Source: an uncultured Pelagibacteraceae bacterium (GTDB lineage Bacteria > Pseudomonadota > Alphaproteobacteria > Pelagibacterales > Pelagibacteraceae). Taken from it: a stretch of 64,000 bases of DNA. Below are positions 9,664 through 20,249 of this stretch, one piece after another. Numbering within the stretch: position 1 is the first letter of the stretch; each line of letters starts with the position of its first letter. Both the position numbers and the translations under genes were made by a program. Where the stretch lies: contig CACJKF010000001.1 of NCBI GenBank assembly GCA_902593905.1, forward strand, positions 349,248 through 413,247, read 5' to 3'. The notes beneath the pieces are model-generated. The model saw nothing but the letters and a program-made list of their open reading frames with translations, was not told where the DNA came from and did not search any database.

Positions 9664-10851
9664 ATGAGCATAGTTTCCAATAGTTTAAAACGTATAAAAC
9701 CGTCGCCTACAATAGCAGTTACCTCAAAAGCAAGGGAAATGAGAGCTGCCGGAAAGGATGTTATAGGTTTAGGGGCCGGAGAGCCTGATTTTGATACCCC
9801 AGACAATATTAAAGAAGCAGCAATAGAAGCGATTAGAAAAGGGGATACAAAATATACTGCAGTGGATGGAACCCCAGCTCTAAAAAAAGCTATCCAAGCA
9901 AAATTTTCTAGGGAAAATAATTTATCATACGAGCTTGATCAAATTTCAGTTGGAACTGGTGGAAAGCAGGTTTTATATAATGCTTTTATGGCAACCATAA
10001 ACAAAGGTGATGAGGTAATTATTCCAGCCCCTTATTGGGTTTCTTACCCCGACATTGTTTTGTTAGCTGGGGGAAAACCCAAAATTATAAAGTGCGATGA
10101 AAAAAATAATTTTAAATTAACACCAGAAAAATTAAAAAAAGTAGTTTCAAAGAAAACAAAGTGGATAATTATAAACTCGCCATCTAATCCTACAGGCTCT
10201 GGTTATACAAAAGATGAGATAATAGCTTTATCGAAAATTTTAATAAAATATAAAAATTTATATATTTTAAGCGATGATATTTATGAACATATTACTTATG
10301 ATGGTTTTAAATTTTTTACAATTGCGCAAATTGAAAAATTAAAAAACAGAACTTTAACCATGAATGGAGTTAGCAAATCTTATTCAATGACTGGTTGGAG
10401 AATAGGTTATGCTGCAGGTCCAAAAGAAATAATTAAAGCGATGGCTAAAATTCAATCCCAATCAACTAGTAATCCTACATCTATAAGTCAAGCAGCTGCA
10501 GTCGAGGCTTTAAACGGGACACAAGACTTTATTTCAGAAAGATCAAATTCTTTTAAAGAAAGAAGAAATTTTGTTGTTGATAGTTTAAATAATATAAAAG
10601 GTATAAGCTGTTTAAGTCCTGAAGGAGCTTTTTATGTTTTTCCAAACTGTAAAAAATTACTAAACAAGAAAACAAAACTAAAAACCGATAAAGATTTTGT
10701 AGAAAAACTGTTAGAAAAAGCTGAGGTAGCTGTGGTTCAAGGTTCTGCCTTTGGTTTAGACGGCTACTTTAGGATATCTTACGCTACTTCAATGGAAAAT
10801 TTGAAAAAGGCAATGAAAAGAATTAAAAGTTTTTGTGATAGTCTTAATTAG
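9664..10851 (+). CDS. aspC: Class I aminotransferase (aspartate / prephenate type)
   Basis: This 395-residue fold-type I PLP enzyme belongs to the aminotransferase I-gamma group found in Alphaproteobacteria. Visible motifs are GAGEPDFDTP near the N-terminus, NSPSNPTG, the Schiff-base lysine in NGVSKSYSMTGWRIGY, and a C-terminal arginine in FRISYA that binds the substrate carboxylate. Group members transaminate aspartate/2-oxoglutarate and, in some bacteria, prephenate. The exact specificity cannot be read. It is convergent with trxB, overlapping by 8 bases. Confidence 0.88.
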   Translation: MSIVSNSLKRIKPSPTIAVTSKAREMRAAGKDVIGLGAGEPDFDTPDNIKEAAIEAIRKGDTKYTAVDGTPALKKAIQAKFSRENNLSYELDQISVGTGGKQVLYNAFMATINKGDEVIIPAPYWVSYPDIVLLAGGKPKIIKCDEKNNFKLTPEKLKKVVSKKTKWIIINSPSNPTGSGYTKDEIIALSKILIKYKNLYILSDDIYEHITYDGFKFFTIAQIEKLKNRTLTMNGVSKSYSMTGWRIGYAAGPKEIIKAMAKIQSQSTSNPTSISQAAAVEALNGTQDFISERSNSFKERRNFVVDSLNNIKGISCLSPEGAFYVFPNCKKLLNKKTKLKTDKDFVEKLLEKAEVAVVQGSAFGLDGYFRISYATSMENLKKAMKRIKSFCDSLN

Positions 10852-11794
10852 ACTCGGATAGATATTTTTCAGCTTCAAGTGCTGACATACAACCCATTCC
10901 AGCGGCGGTAACAGCTTGTCTAAAAATTTTATCCTTTACATCTCCTGCAGCAAAAACTCCCGGAATATTCGTTTCAGTAGAGTCAGGTTTTGTTATTAAA
11001 TACCCTTCTTTGTCCATTTTAAGTTGATCTTTAAATAAAGATGTAGCTGGATCATGACCTATAGCAATAAATAAACCGTCAACTTTTAGATCTTTTACTT
11101 TATTATCTTTTACATTTTTAATTTTTAATGCATTAACAGTTTTCGGCTCTTTAGTGCCAATAACATCCTCAACTACTGTATCCCATATAATTTCTATTTT
11201 CTTATTAGATTTTAATTTTGCTTGAAGCATTTTTTCTGCCCTAAGTTCGTTTCTCCTATGTATTAAATAAACCTTTGAAGCAAATTTAGTAAGAAACATT
11301 GCTTCTTCAACAGCAGCATTTCCTCCTCCAACAACAGCTACTTCTTTTTCTTTAAAAAAAAATCCGTCACAAGTAGCGCATGCCGAAACCCCAAATCCTC
11401 TAAACTCTTGCTCAGATTTTAGATTTAGCCATCTTGCTTGTGCTCCTGTTGAAATTATAAAACTATCTGCAGTGTAAACCTGACCACTATCACCTGTTGC
11501 TGTAAAAGGTTTTTTTGTTAAGTCTACTTTGCTAATATGATCTTGTATCATCTCTGTTCCCACGGCTTCTGCTTGGCCTTTCATTTCGTCCATAAGCCAT
11601 GGTCCTTGAATCACTTTTGAGTATCCAGGGTAATTTTCAACATCTGTAGTTGTAGTTAGTTGTCCTCCAGGTTGAGAACCATGAACAAGTATTGGTTTAA
11701 GCATAGCTCTAGCCGCATAAATAGCCGCTGTATAGCCAGCAGGACCGGATCCAAGAATTAACACTTTTGTATGTTTTGTTGATTTATTATTCAT
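10844..11794 (-). CDS. trxB: Thioredoxin reductase
   Basis: TrxB reduces thioredoxin with NADPH through FAD and a CxxC dithiol. From the ATG at 11794 the protein is 316 residues, the usual size. It has an FAD motif GSGPAGYTAAIYAAR, active-site cysteines C139 and C142 in SACATCDGF, an NADPH motif VGGGNAAVEEA and the C-terminal GVFAAGDV. A longer frame from 11836 would add 14 residues of leucine-rich, non-conserved sequence and overlap the divergent gene at 11818. I therefore chose the internal start, which gives the normal MNNKSTKHTKVLILGSG beginning. Confidence 0.94.
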   Translation of the reverse strand: MNNKSTKHTKVLILGSGPAGYTAAIYAARAMLKPILVHGSQPGGQLTTTTDVENYPGYSKVIQGPWLMDEMKGQAEAVGTEMIQDHISKVDLTKKPFTATGDSGQVYTADSFIISTGAQARWLNLKSEQEFRGFGVSACATCDGFFFKEKEVAVVGGGNAAVEEAMFLTKFASKVYLIHRRNELRAEKMLQAKLKSNKKIEIIWDTVVEDVIGTKEPKTVNALKIKNVKDNKVKDLKVDGLFIAIGHDPATSLFKDQLKMDKEGYLITKPDSTETNIPGVFAAGDVKDKIFRQAVTAAGMGCMSALEAEKYLSESN

Positions 11795-11817
11795 TCTGTC
11801 AAGGTATATAGTAACTA

Positions 11818-12771
11818 ATGTTAGAATTAAAAGCACTTCTTTTAACGCAAGGTATGCACGGCATGGTTAGTCAAGTAGAGGGATTAGCTAAAGCTTTGGG
11901 TCTAAGTTATAAACACCAGAAAATTGAATTAAAATCTTTTTGGAATTTTATTCCGCCAAAAATCAGCCCAATATCAGAGAAATTGGTAAAAAATAAGTTC
12001 GTATGTGATTGTAAAGTTATTATATCTTGTGGAAGAAAAAGCGTGATACCGTCAATAGCTTTAAAAAAAAGATTGGGCAATCAAATTTTCAATATTCATA
12101 TTCAAGATCCTAAAGTTTCTTTTGAACACTTTGATCTTATAATAAGTCCAGAGCACGACAATTTAAAAGGAGAAAATATTATAAATACAACAGGAGCTAT
12201 TCATTATCTAAATAAAAAAGAAATTAACGATAACTCAAAATATCTTGGAATTGAGAAAGATAAGAGAAGAGAACTAGTTGCATTTATAATCGGAGGTCCG
12301 AATAAATATTATAAATATTCAGAAAAACAAATTCATGAACTTTTTAACAAAGTTAAGACTTTATTTACTCCAGATAAATTTAAAATTATTGTAGTTCCAT
12401 CTTATAGAACTCCTGAAAATATTTTAAAAATAGCATTTAACACCTTTAGTATTAATCATCATGTAGTAAAAAGTATTGATAAAAAAGCTTATCTTTCTGC
12501 ATTAGCGACTTCAAATTATATAATTGTAACATGCGACTCCACGTCAATGATTTCAGAAGCTGCAATGACTGGAAAACCTGTTTATATTGCTATGATGAAG
12601 TCTTTTAAGCCAACTGGAAGATTTAAAAAATTTTATTCACAATTGAAAGATTTAGGTATAACAAGAGAGTTGGAAGATAGAGTTGAAAGTTGGAGTTACA
12701 ATAGTTTAAACGAAGTAAATAGAATTGCTCCAATAGTAAAAGCAAAAATGAAAAAAAATGGAATTATTTAA
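11818..12771 (+). CDS. ELM1/DUF1022-family protein (glycosyltransferase-like)
   Basis: This 317-residue protein resembles the ELM1 (mitochondrial fission) / DUF1022 family. The family includes bacterial members with a nucleotide-sugar transferase-like two-domain fold. The features I recognise are the N-terminal LLTQGMHGMVSQVEGLAKALGL, the IISCGRKSVIPSIALKK segment, IHIQDPK, and the C-terminal TCDSTSMISEAAMTGKPVY, a sugar-nucleotide-binding-like loop. The gene is divergent from trxB (24 bases). It overlaps the downstream 2OG-oxygenase gene by 14 bases, so the two are coupled. The bacterial function is unknown; involvement in envelope glycan or lipid work is inference from the fold only. Confidence 0.75.
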   Translation: MLELKALLLTQGMHGMVSQVEGLAKALGLSYKHQKIELKSFWNFIPPKISPISEKLVKNKFVCDCKVIISCGRKSVIPSIALKKRLGNQIFNIHIQDPKVSFEHFDLIISPEHDNLKGENIINTTGAIHYLNKKEINDNSKYLGIEKDKRRELVAFIIGGPNKYYKYSEKQIHELFNKVKTLFTPDKFKIIVVPSYRTPENILKIAFNTFSINHHVVKSIDKKAYLSALATSNYIIVTCDSTSMISEAAMTGKPVYIAMMKSFKPTGRFKKFYSQLKDLGITRELEDRVESWSYNSLNEVNRIAPIVKAKMKKNGII

Positions 12772-13423
12772 ATCTTTAGAGAGTAGAACAAAATTATATA
12801 CTGACCCTTTCAAACATTTTGAAATCAATAAACCGTTAACACAAAATGCAATTGACGAAATATGTAATGCAGAAATAGCTGATCCTAGAAAACAAAATTT
12901 AAATTATGACGGCACTAGAGCTCTTGATGGAGGAGAAGGGGGCTTCAGACCTGGAATTAAAGATGGTGGCAAAGCAAAAAAACTCAGATGTTATGTTACT
13001 AAAGAAAACTCCACACAATTTCCAAATTTAACAAAATTTATTGAAGAATTAAGATCACCTGAAGTTTATAAAAAAATTGGATCATTAATTGGAAAGGATT
13101 TAAGTAATTCTTTTGTAAGACTAGAGGTAATTTGTGATCGAGAAGGATTTTGGCTTAAACCTCATTGTGATATTGAAGAAAAATTAATGTCTTCAATAGT
13201 TTTTGTAAATTTACACAATGAATCGGAAAATCTAGGAACTGATTTTTATGATGCAAAATTAAATAAAGTTAAAACAGTCCCTTATAAACATAATTATGGA
13301 TATTTCTTTACAAGTGGACCAAACACTTGGCATGGAATGGAAAAAAAAGAGATTAGAAAAGAAAGAAGATGCATCCAAATAAACTACGTTACTTTCAAGA
13401 CTGACTGGAAAGTAAACAGCTAG
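12758..13423 (+). CDS. 2-oxoglutarate/Fe(II) oxygenase-fold protein
   Basis: This 221-residue protein has the features of a prolyl-4-hydroxylase-like double-stranded beta-helix oxygenase. The candidate iron facial triad is H136 and D138 in KPHCDIE and H192 in NTWHGME. R204 in [13 protein letters not shown] is placed to hold 2-oxoglutarate. There is no signal peptide, so it is probably cytoplasmic. It is coupled by a 14-base overlap to the ELM1-family gene, which suggests a shared pathway. Its substrate is unknown. Family assignment is fairly secure from the triad spacing. Confidence 0.72.
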   Translation: MELFKSLESRTKLYTDPFKHFEINKPLTQNAIDEICNAEIADPRKQNLNYDGTRALDGGEGGFRPGIKDGGKAKKLRCYVTKENSTQFPNLTKFIEELRSPEVYKKIGSLIGKDLSNSFVRLEVICDREGFWLKPHCDIEEKLMSSIVFVNLHNESENLGTDFYDAKLNKVKTVPYKHNYGYFFTSGPNTWHGMEKKEIRKERRCIQINYVTFKTDWKVNS

Positions 13424-16400
13424 ATATCTTGCAAAGAAGTTACATTAATATCTTTCAATTTCAGAGATTTTATACCTTCCAAACAAACTTTAGCCGTGGA
13501 CATATTAGTGCAGTAAGGAACCTTGTTAGCTAAAGTAGCTCTTCTTAACGCCACAGCATCACTCAACTGCGCTTCACTGTTTCCTCCTCCAGTGTTTATA
13601 ACCAAAGCTATTTTTTTAGCATTTAAAACATCTACAATATGTGGGGAACCCTGATTAACTTTGTTTATTTTTTTACATTTAATTCCATGCTGTTTTATAT
13701 AATCAGCGGTACCTCTAGTTCCACAAAGTTTAAAATCTAACTTAACTAATTGTTTTGCTAATTGTACACCTTCTTTTTTATGACTATTTTTCAAAGAGAT
13801 AAAAGCTAAACCTTTTTTAGGAAGGGAGTTTGAGGCCGCAATTTGACTTTTAGCAAAAGCCATACCAAAATTTTTATCAAAACCCATAACTTCACCTGTT
13901 GATTTCATTTCTGGCCCAAGTAAAAGATCGCTGTTCGGAAATTTGTTGAATGGAAAGACAGCCTCTTTTACTGCAAACATATCTTTTGTTTTACTTTTTA
14001 AATTGAACTTTGATAATTTTTCTCCTGCCATTACTCTTGAGGCTATCTTAGCAAGAGGTAAATTTTTCGCCTTTGAGACAAATGGTACAGTCCTACTAGC
14101 TCTTGGATTGACCTCTATTACATAAATCTCATCTTTTTTAATTGCATATTGAACATTCATGAAACCTTTTACTTTAAGAGCTAACGCCAATTTTCTTGTT
14201 TGATTTTCAATTTCTTTAATTAAATAAGGTTTAATTGATACAGGAGGCAGACTACATGCCGAGTCACCAGAATGTATTCCAGCTTCTTCAATGTGCTGCA
14301 TTATGCCGGCTACAAAAACATTTTTACCATCTGATATTGCATCAACATCAACTTCCATTGCATTATCAATAAACTTATCAATTAAGATTGGATTTTTTTC
14401 GGCAACTTTAAATGCTTCTTTTACAAAGTTTTTAAGTTGACTTTTTTCATGAACAATCTCCATTGCTCTTCCACCTAATACGTAAGATGGTCTTACCATC
14501 AAAGGCAAACCAATCTTATCTGCAATTTCAATCGCTTGAGAAAAAGTCCTAGCTATACCACTCTCAGCCTGATTTAAATTAAGTTTATTTAAAAGATTTC
14601 TAAATCTATTTCTATCTTCTGCAAGATCGATTGAAGAATATTGAGTTCCTAAAATTGGAAGCTTGTTTTCGTGTAAAAATTTTGCAAGTTTAATTGGAGT
14701 TTGCCCTCCAAATTGAGTAATAACACCTTTTACATTACCTTTTGATTTTTCTCTTTTAATTATATTGTAAACATATTCATCTACTAAAGGTTCAAAATAT
14801 AATCTATCACTTGTATCATAATCTGTTGAAACGGTTTCTGGGTTACAATTCACCATTATAGTTTCATATTTAGCTTCCTTTAGAGCAAAACTAGCTTGGC
14901 AACAACAATAATCAAACTCTATACCCTGACCAATCCTATTAGGGCCCCCACCCAGAATTATAATTTTATCTCTGTTAGAGGGATCAGCCTCACATTCTGA
15001 ATTAGAGGAGAAATTTCTTTGATAAGTAGAATACATGTATGGCGTGAAAGATTTAAATTCTGCAGCACAAGTATCGACTTTTTTATAAACTGGTATAACC
15101 TTTAAAGCAGTTCTTTTCTTTCTAATTAAAGACTCTGAAGTACTCGTTAGTTCAGATAATTTTTTGTCAGAGAACCCTATCGACTTTATATAGTTAAACT
15201 CATTGAAAGTTTTAGGAAGACCTTTTTTCTTTATTCTAATTTCACTCTCTATGATTTCTTTTATTTGATTTAAAAACCAAGGATCAATTTTCGAAAGCCT
15301 ATTTATATCTTTTAAATTTATTTTTTTTCTTATAGCCTCTCCAACAAGTAAAATCTTATTTGGAATATTTTCTTTAAGTTTTTTTCTAATTTGTTTCGTA
15401 TTTAAATTAAATATTTGGTCTAATCCTGAGAAACCTGTTTCTAGAGATACCAAAGCTTTTTGAAGAGACTCTTTAAAATTTCTACCAATAGCCATTGCCT
15501 CTCCCACAGATTTCATTGATGTACCTAAAACTGCAGCTGAAGAGGGAAATTTTTCAAAAGTAAATCTTGGGATTTTAGTGACTACGTAGTCTATTGTGGG
15601 TTCAAAAGATGCGGGTGTAACTTTCGTAATTTCATTTTTTAATTCATCTAATGTGTAACCAACAGCTAACTTTGCTGCAACTTTTGCTATTGGAAAACCT
15701 GTGGCTTTTGAAGCTAGCGCTGATGATCTTGAAACCCTAGGGTTCATCTCAATGATTACCATTCTTCCATTTTTCGGATTTATTGCAAATTGAACATTTG
15801 AACCCCCGGTTTCTACGCCAATTTTTCTTAAGCAAGCTATAGAGGCGTTCCTCATTACCTGATACTCTTTGTCGGTTAAAGTAAGTGCTGGAGCGATAGT
15901 CACCGAGTCCCCAGTGTGAATTCCCATCGGATCTAAATTTTCTATTGAACAAATTATAATGCAATTGTCATTTTTATCTCTGACAACTTCCATCTCAAAT
16001 TCTTTCCAACCCTCTAAACACTCTTCAACTAAGACTTGATTGACAGGTGACTCGTGAAGTCCATTTTTTATTATCTTATAAAAATCTTTTTTATTTTTTG
16101 CGATACCACCTCCCAAACCCCCAAGAGTAAAAGCTGGTCTTATAATAGCTGGTAATCCGATCTGCTTTAATACTTTTGAAGATATATTAAAATTATTTAC
16201 AATTTTTGATTTGGGAAGATCTAAACCAATCTCTATCATATTTTTTCTAAACTTTTTTCTATCTTCAGCATTGGATATAGCTTTAGAGTTTGCACCTATG
16301 AGTTCAATTTTGTATTTTTTTAAAATTCCCTTTTTTTCTGCCTCCATTGCTAAATTTAAAGCAGTTTGACCACCCATAGTTGGCAAAATCGCATCAGGTT

Positions 16401-16644
16401 TTTCTTTGATAAGAATTTTTTCAAGAACTTCTATTGTTATAGGTTCAATATAAGTTTTATCAGCAACATTTGGATCTGTCATAATCGTTGCAGGGTTTGA
16501 ATTAATGAGAATTACTTTGAACCCTTCATCTTTTAAAGCTTTACAAGCCTGAGTGCCTGAATAATCAAACTCGCAAGCTTGCCCAATAATTATTGGCCCT
16601 GCACCTACAACTAAAATTTTTTTAATATCTTTTCTTTTTGGCAT
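13420..16644 (-). CDS. carB: Carbamoyl-phosphate synthase large subunit
   Basis: CarB makes carbamoyl phosphate for pyrimidine and arginine synthesis. The 1074 residues match the usual length. They include two homologous ATP-grasp halves, each opening with a glycine-rich loop ([19 protein letters not shown] at the start and [17 protein letters not shown] in the second half), and a C-terminal MGS-like allosteric domain ([11 protein letters not shown]). It overlaps carA by 23 bases and is convergent with the 2OG-oxygenase gene, with a 4-base overlap. Nothing is missing. Confidence 0.97.
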   Translation of the reverse strand: MPKRKDIKKILVVGAGPIIIGQACEFDYSGTQACKALKDEGFKVILINSNPATIMTDPNVADKTYIEPITIEVLEKILIKEKPDAILPTMGGQTALNLAMEAEKKGILKKYKIELIGANSKAISNAEDRKKFRKNMIEIGLDLPKSKIVNNFNISSKVLKQIGLPAIIRPAFTLGGLGGGIAKNKKDFYKIIKNGLHESPVNQVLVEECLEGWKEFEMEVVRDKNDNCIIICSIENLDPMGIHTGDSVTIAPALTLTDKEYQVMRNASIACLRKIGVETGGSNVQFAINPKNGRMVIIEMNPRVSRSSALASKATGFPIAKVAAKLAVGYTLDELKNEITKVTPASFEPTIDYVVTKIPRFTFEKFPSSAAVLGTSMKSVGEAMAIGRNFKESLQKALVSLETGFSGLDQIFNLNTKQIRKKLKENIPNKILLVGEAIRKKINLKDINRLSKIDPWFLNQIKEIIESEIRIKKKGLPKTFNEFNYIKSIGFSDKKLSELTSTSESLIRKKRTALKVIPVYKKVDTCAAEFKSFTPYMYSTYQRNFSSNSECEADPSNRDKIIILGGGPNRIGQGIEFDYCCCQASFALKEAKYETIMVNCNPETVSTDYDTSDRLYFEPLVDEYVYNIIKREKSKGNVKGVITQFGGQTPIKLAKFLHENKLPILGTQYSSIDLAEDRNRFRNLLNKLNLNQAESGIARTFSQAIEIADKIGLPLMVRPSYVLGGRAMEIVHEKSQLKNFVKEAFKVAEKNPILIDKFIDNAMEVDVDAISDGKNVFVAGIMQHIEEAGIHSGDSACSLPPVSIKPYLIKEIENQTRKLALALKVKGFMNVQYAIKKDEIYVIEVNPRASRTVPFVSKAKNLPLAKIASRVMAGEKLSKFNLKSKTKDMFAVKEAVFPFNKFPNSDLLLGPEMKSTGEVMGFDKNFGMAFAKSQIAASNSLPKKGLAFISLKNSHKKEGVQLAKQLVKLDFKLCGTRGTADYIKQHGIKCKKINKVNQGSPHIVDVLNAKKIALVINTGGGNSEAQLSDAVALRRATLANKVPYCTNMSTAKVCLEGIKSLKLKDINVTSLQDI

Positions 16645-17824
16645 TTTTTTTCATACTCTTCACAAATTTATCAAATAAATAAACGCTATCCTGAGGACCA
16701 GGGTTGGACTCCGGATGATATTGAACTGAGAAAACAGGTTTATTTTTCAACTCGATACCCTCAATGCTGTTGTCAAATAAAGACTGGTGAGTAACTCTTA
16801 TATTTTTAGGCATACCTTTTTTTACTACTTCAAATCCGTGATTCTGACTTGTGATTTCAACATTACCCTCAATTAAATTTTTAACAGGATGGTTAGCTCC
16901 TCTATGCCCTAATTTCATTTTTTCTGTCTTAGCACCAAGTGCCAAAGCTAAGATTTGATGGCCCAAACAGATTCCAAATAATGGTAACTTTTTTTTGATT
17001 AATTTTTGAATTATCGGTATTGCATATTTCCCTGTCGCTGCGGGATCTCCGGGTCCATTTGATAAAAATATTCCATTAGGTTTGAGTTTTAGAATATCTT
17101 CTGCACCTGTTTTGCATGGCACGATTGTAACTTTACAATTAAAATCTGAAAAATATCTTAAAATATTTTTCTTTATTCCATAATCTATAGCTACCACATG
17201 TAATGTTTTCTTTTTATTTTTTAAAAATCCATTTTCCTTTTTCCACGTTTTATAATCTCTCCATAAATAATTTTTTTTAGTAGTCACCGTTTTTGCTAAA
17301 TCTAAATTTTTAAGGCCACTCCATTTATTAGTGATTTTAATTAATTTTCTTATATTTAATTTATTTTTGTTGTAAAAAGATATCGTCCCCTTAGGAGCAC
17401 CTTTATCTCGAATTATATTTGTTAAATTTCTAGTATCAATTCCAGTGATACCTACAATTTTATTTTTTTTTAACCATTGATCTAAATGTTTTAAAGATCT
17501 GTAATTTGATGGATGTGTTATCTCCGTATTTATTATTACACCTTTAGTCCAAATTTTGTCAGACTCGTGATCTTCTTTATTAGTTCCAACATTTCCAACG
17601 TGCGGAAAGGTAAAATTTATAATCTGATCAGCATATGAAGGGTCGGATATAATTTCTTGGTAACCAGTAATAGAAGTATTAAAACATACCTCACCAGTTG
17701 CAGTGCCTTTGTAACCTAAACCAACGCCTTTAAAAAACTTGCCGTTTTGAAGAACTAGAATAGCTGTGGAATCGATCTTTTTAAGATTTTTAATAGAGTT
17801 TATATTTTGACCAATCTTCTTCAA
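16622..17824 (-). CDS. carA: Carbamoyl-phosphate synthase small (glutaminase) subunit
   Basis: CarA releases ammonia from glutamine for CarB. The C-terminal class I glutamine amidotransferase has its nucleophile in [15 protein letters not shown] and the His/Glu pair in YHPESNPGP. The N-terminal CarA domain begins around [12 protein letters not shown]. The open frame runs up to 18016, but that would bury the divergent yqeY start and add unrelated sequence. No ATG lies between that point and the conserved region. The most plausible start is TTG at 17824 (400 residues), or TTG at 17830. CarA is normally near 380 residues. The gene is coupled to carB. Confidence 0.9.
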   Translation of the reverse strand: MKKIGQNINSIKNLKKIDSTAILVLQNGKFFKGVGLGYKGTATGEVCFNTSITGYQEIISDPSYADQIINFTFPHVGNVGTNKEDHESDKIWTKGVIINTEITHPSNYRSLKHLDQWLKKNKIVGITGIDTRNLTNIIRDKGAPKGTISFYNKNKLNIRKLIKITNKWSGLKNLDLAKTVTTKKNYLWRDYKTWKKENGFLKNKKKTLHVVAIDYGIKKNILRYFSDFNCKVTIVPCKTGAEDILKLKPNGIFLSNGPGDPAATGKYAIPIIQKLIKKKLPLFGICLGHQILALALGAKTEKMKLGHRGANHPVKNLIEGNVEITSQNHGFEVVKKGMPKNIRVTHQSLFDNSIEGIELKNKPVFSVQYHPESNPGPQDSVYLFDKFVKSMKKNAKKKRY

Positions 17825-17951
17825 ATACAACTCATAAGTTAAAGTAAAAAACTTATAAACATGATTTTGCGCAACATATGAAATAGATTTAAAATCGTCA
17901 AGAAAGTTCTTTTTATTTTGTATAAGAATTGTGATTAAAATAAATTCCCAT

Positions 17952-18407
17952 ATGTCTCTAAAAAAACAAATTGAAGATAAGCTAAATAGCGCTTTAAAAG
18001 CTAAAGATAAAAACACTTACCCCACTCTTAGACTCATTGTCTCAGCTATTAAAGATGCAGAAATAGCGGGACGGTCAAAAGGAAATAAAGAGTTAAAAGA
18101 TAGCGATATAGTTTCATTACTAAAAAAAATGATAAAACAAAGAAACGAGTCATGCCAAGTTTATAAAAAAGCTGGTCGAAATGAACTTTTAGAAAATGAA
18201 ACAAAAGAAATTGAAGTAATAAACAATTTTTTACCAAAACAGTTGAGTGAGGAAGAAACTAAAAAAATTTGTGAGGAAACAATAAAATCTTTAGGAGCTT
18301 CTTCAATGAAAGATATGGGAAAAATTATGGGTACATTAAAATCTAAACATTCAGATAGCTTAGATTTTTCAAAAGTGAGTATAATTTTAAAAGGACTTTT
18401 AAAATAA
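17952..18407 (+). CDS. yqeY: GatB/YqeY-domain protein
   Basis: This 151-residue protein of the YqeY family shares the tRNA-binding C-terminal helical domain of GatB. The features are the N-terminal LKKQIEDKLNSALKAKDKN, the segment LRLIVSAIKDAEIAGRS, and LPKQLSEEE before the tail helices. The start at ATG 17952 gives the standard MSLKKQ beginning. A GTG at 17931 would add seven residues and is less likely. A role in amidated-tRNA handling is suggested by the fold but not established. It sits 2 bases before dnaG, an order common in Alphaproteobacteria (yqeY-dnaG-rpoD). Confidence 0.88.
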   Translation: MSLKKQIEDKLNSALKAKDKNTYPTLRLIVSAIKDAEIAGRSKGNKELKDSDIVSLLKKMIKQRNESCQVYKKAGRNELLENETKEIEVINNFLPKQLSEEETKKICEETIKSLGASSMKDMGKIMGTLKSKHSDSLDFSKVSIILKGLLK

Positions 18408-18409
18408 AA

Positions 18410-20197
18410 ATGAAATATCCAAAAGAATATCTTAATGAAATAAAATTGAGACTAAAAGTTTCTCAAGTTGTGGGAAAAACTGTTCAATTAAAAAAAAGAG
18501 GAAAAGAATTTGTTGGTTTATCACCATTCAAAAATGAAAAAACTCCATCATTCACTGTAAACGATGAAAAAGAATTTTACCATTGCTTTAGCACTGGTGA
18601 ACACGGGAACATATTTGATTTTTTAATGAAGACAAAATCAATAGGTTTTGGAGAAGCTGTTAAAACTTTAGCCTCAGAAGCTGGTATGCAACCTTATAGA
18701 TTTTCAAATTTTGATCAGAAAAAAGATTTAAGATTTCAAACCTATAAAAAAATTTTAAACGATTATTCAAATTATTTCAGTCAGAAACTATTTGATGAAA
18801 CTAACAAAGAGGCATTAGATTATCTTTATAATAGAGGGCTTAATAGAAACATTATAGAGGAATTTAATTTAGGATATGTACCATGGAAAAATAGTTTTTA
18901 TGAAGATTTATTAAAAAAATATTCAGAGGAAGAAATAAATACGACAGGTCTTTACTTTAAGAATGATAAAACTGGAAAATTTGTAGATAGGTTTAATTCA
19001 AGAATCATTTTTCCTGTAAACAACATTACTGGCGATACAATCGCTTTCGGTGGACGAATTATTAGAGATAGTAAACTTGCTAAGTATATAAACTCTCCAG
19101 AAACAGAATTTTACAAAAAAGGAAATGTGATTTTTAATTTAGATAAAGCGAAAGACAAAAGATCTGAAACTGATGATGTATTAATTGTTGAAGGATATAT
19201 GGATGTTGTAAGCGTTTACGCTTCTGGATTAAAAAATGTTATTGCTAACTCAGGTACTGCTCTTACAGAAAGACAAATTAATTTGATTTGGAAATTTTTT
19301 TCAAACCCAATCATTTGTTTAGATGGTGATGAAAGTGGTCAAAAAGCTGCTGAAAGAATTGCTGAAAGATTATTTCCGTTAATAAACGAGAATAACAAAA
19401 TTTATTTTTCTATAATGCCTGATGGTCAAGACCCAGATGATTATATCAAAAATAATGGAAAAGAAGGTTTGATAAAATTACTTAAACAAAAAGAAATAAT
19501 TCAATCTTTTATTTGGAATTATCAATTGAATAAAATCGATAGAAATAATCCATATGAAGTTTCAAAGTTCGAAAAAGAAATAAAAAAATTATCCTACTCT
19601 ATTCAGGATGAAACTTTGAAAAAGTACGTGATTGAAGATTTTCTAGAAAAAATTAAGAAATTAACTCCTATTCAAAATTCAAAACTTAATTATAAATATT
19701 ATAATTTTAAAAAAAAAAAAGATTATAAAATTTTAGAGGAAACCAAAATTTTACATCACAAACGTAAAAATTTCTCTAAAATAGAAATTATCGAATTTTC
19801 TATTTTGTTCGTAATTTTGAACTACTTTGATATAGCTTTAAAAAAAATTGAAGAATTATCAAAAATAAATTTTATTAATGACAAAAATGAGAATTTAAAA
19901 AATGAAATAATTAGTAATCTAATCGAGGAAAATAATATAGAGTCTTTAGGTTCTGAAATTTACTCAAAAAACGATAAAGTTATAAGTGAGATTAATGAGA
20001 ATTCTAACATCCAACTAATTACTAAAAATAAAAGTGAAAAAGAAATTTCGGACTTACTTGACGAATTAATTCAGGATTACAAAGATCAAAGAAATCTTAA
20101 AAAAATAGAATCTCTAGAACAAAAATTAATCAACAACTTAGATGAAAACTCATATTCAGAACTTATCAAGCTTAAAAGCCAAATAAATAGGGAATAA
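18410..20197 (+). CDS. dnaG: DNA primase
   Basis: DnaG lays RNA primers at the replication fork. It has 595 residues. The N-terminal CHC2-type domain is recognisable (SPFKNEKTPSFTVNDEKEFY), but three of the four zinc ligands of E. coli DnaG are replaced: S38, K41 and T62 stand for Cys, His and Cys, and only C59 remains. The TOPRIM catalytic core is intact (LIVEGYMDVVSV; CLDGDESGQKAAERIA). The C-terminal helicase-binding part is Lys/Glu/Asn-rich and divergent. As far as I recall, related alphaproteobacterial primases also show a GLSPF...HCFSSG pattern without these ligands. It lies between yqeY and rpoD. Confidence 0.95.
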   Translation: MKYPKEYLNEIKLRLKVSQVVGKTVQLKKRGKEFVGLSPFKNEKTPSFTVNDEKEFYHCFSTGEHGNIFDFLMKTKSIGFGEAVKTLASEAGMQPYRFSNFDQKKDLRFQTYKKILNDYSNYFSQKLFDETNKEALDYLYNRGLNRNIIEEFNLGYVPWKNSFYEDLLKKYSEEEINTTGLYFKNDKTGKFVDRFNSRIIFPVNNITGDTIAFGGRIIRDSKLAKYINSPETEFYKKGNVIFNLDKAKDKRSETDDVLIVEGYMDVVSVYASGLKNVIANSGTALTERQINLIWKFFSNPIICLDGDESGQKAAERIAERLFPLINENNKIYFSIMPDGQDPDDYIKNNGKEGLIKLLKQKEIIQSFIWNYQLNKIDRNNPYEVSKFEKEIKKLSYSIQDETLKKYVIEDFLEKIKKLTPIQNSKLNYKYYNFKKKKDYKILEETKILHHKRKNFSKIEIIEFSILFVILNYFDIALKKIEELSKINFINDKNENLKNEIISNLIEENNIESLGSEIYSKNDKVISEINENSNIQLITKNKSEKEISDLLDELIQDYKDQRNLKKIESLEQKLINNLDENSYSELIKLKSQINRE

Positions 20198-20249
20198 AAA
20201 AGTATAGATTTTTTTGACTTAGTCATTATATATAACTCTCATTTCTTTT

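Noticed and set aside
20214-20236. TTGACT followed by TATATAAC before rpoD, considered as a promoter
   Set aside because: The spacing is only about 9 bases, far too short for a sigma-70 promoter.
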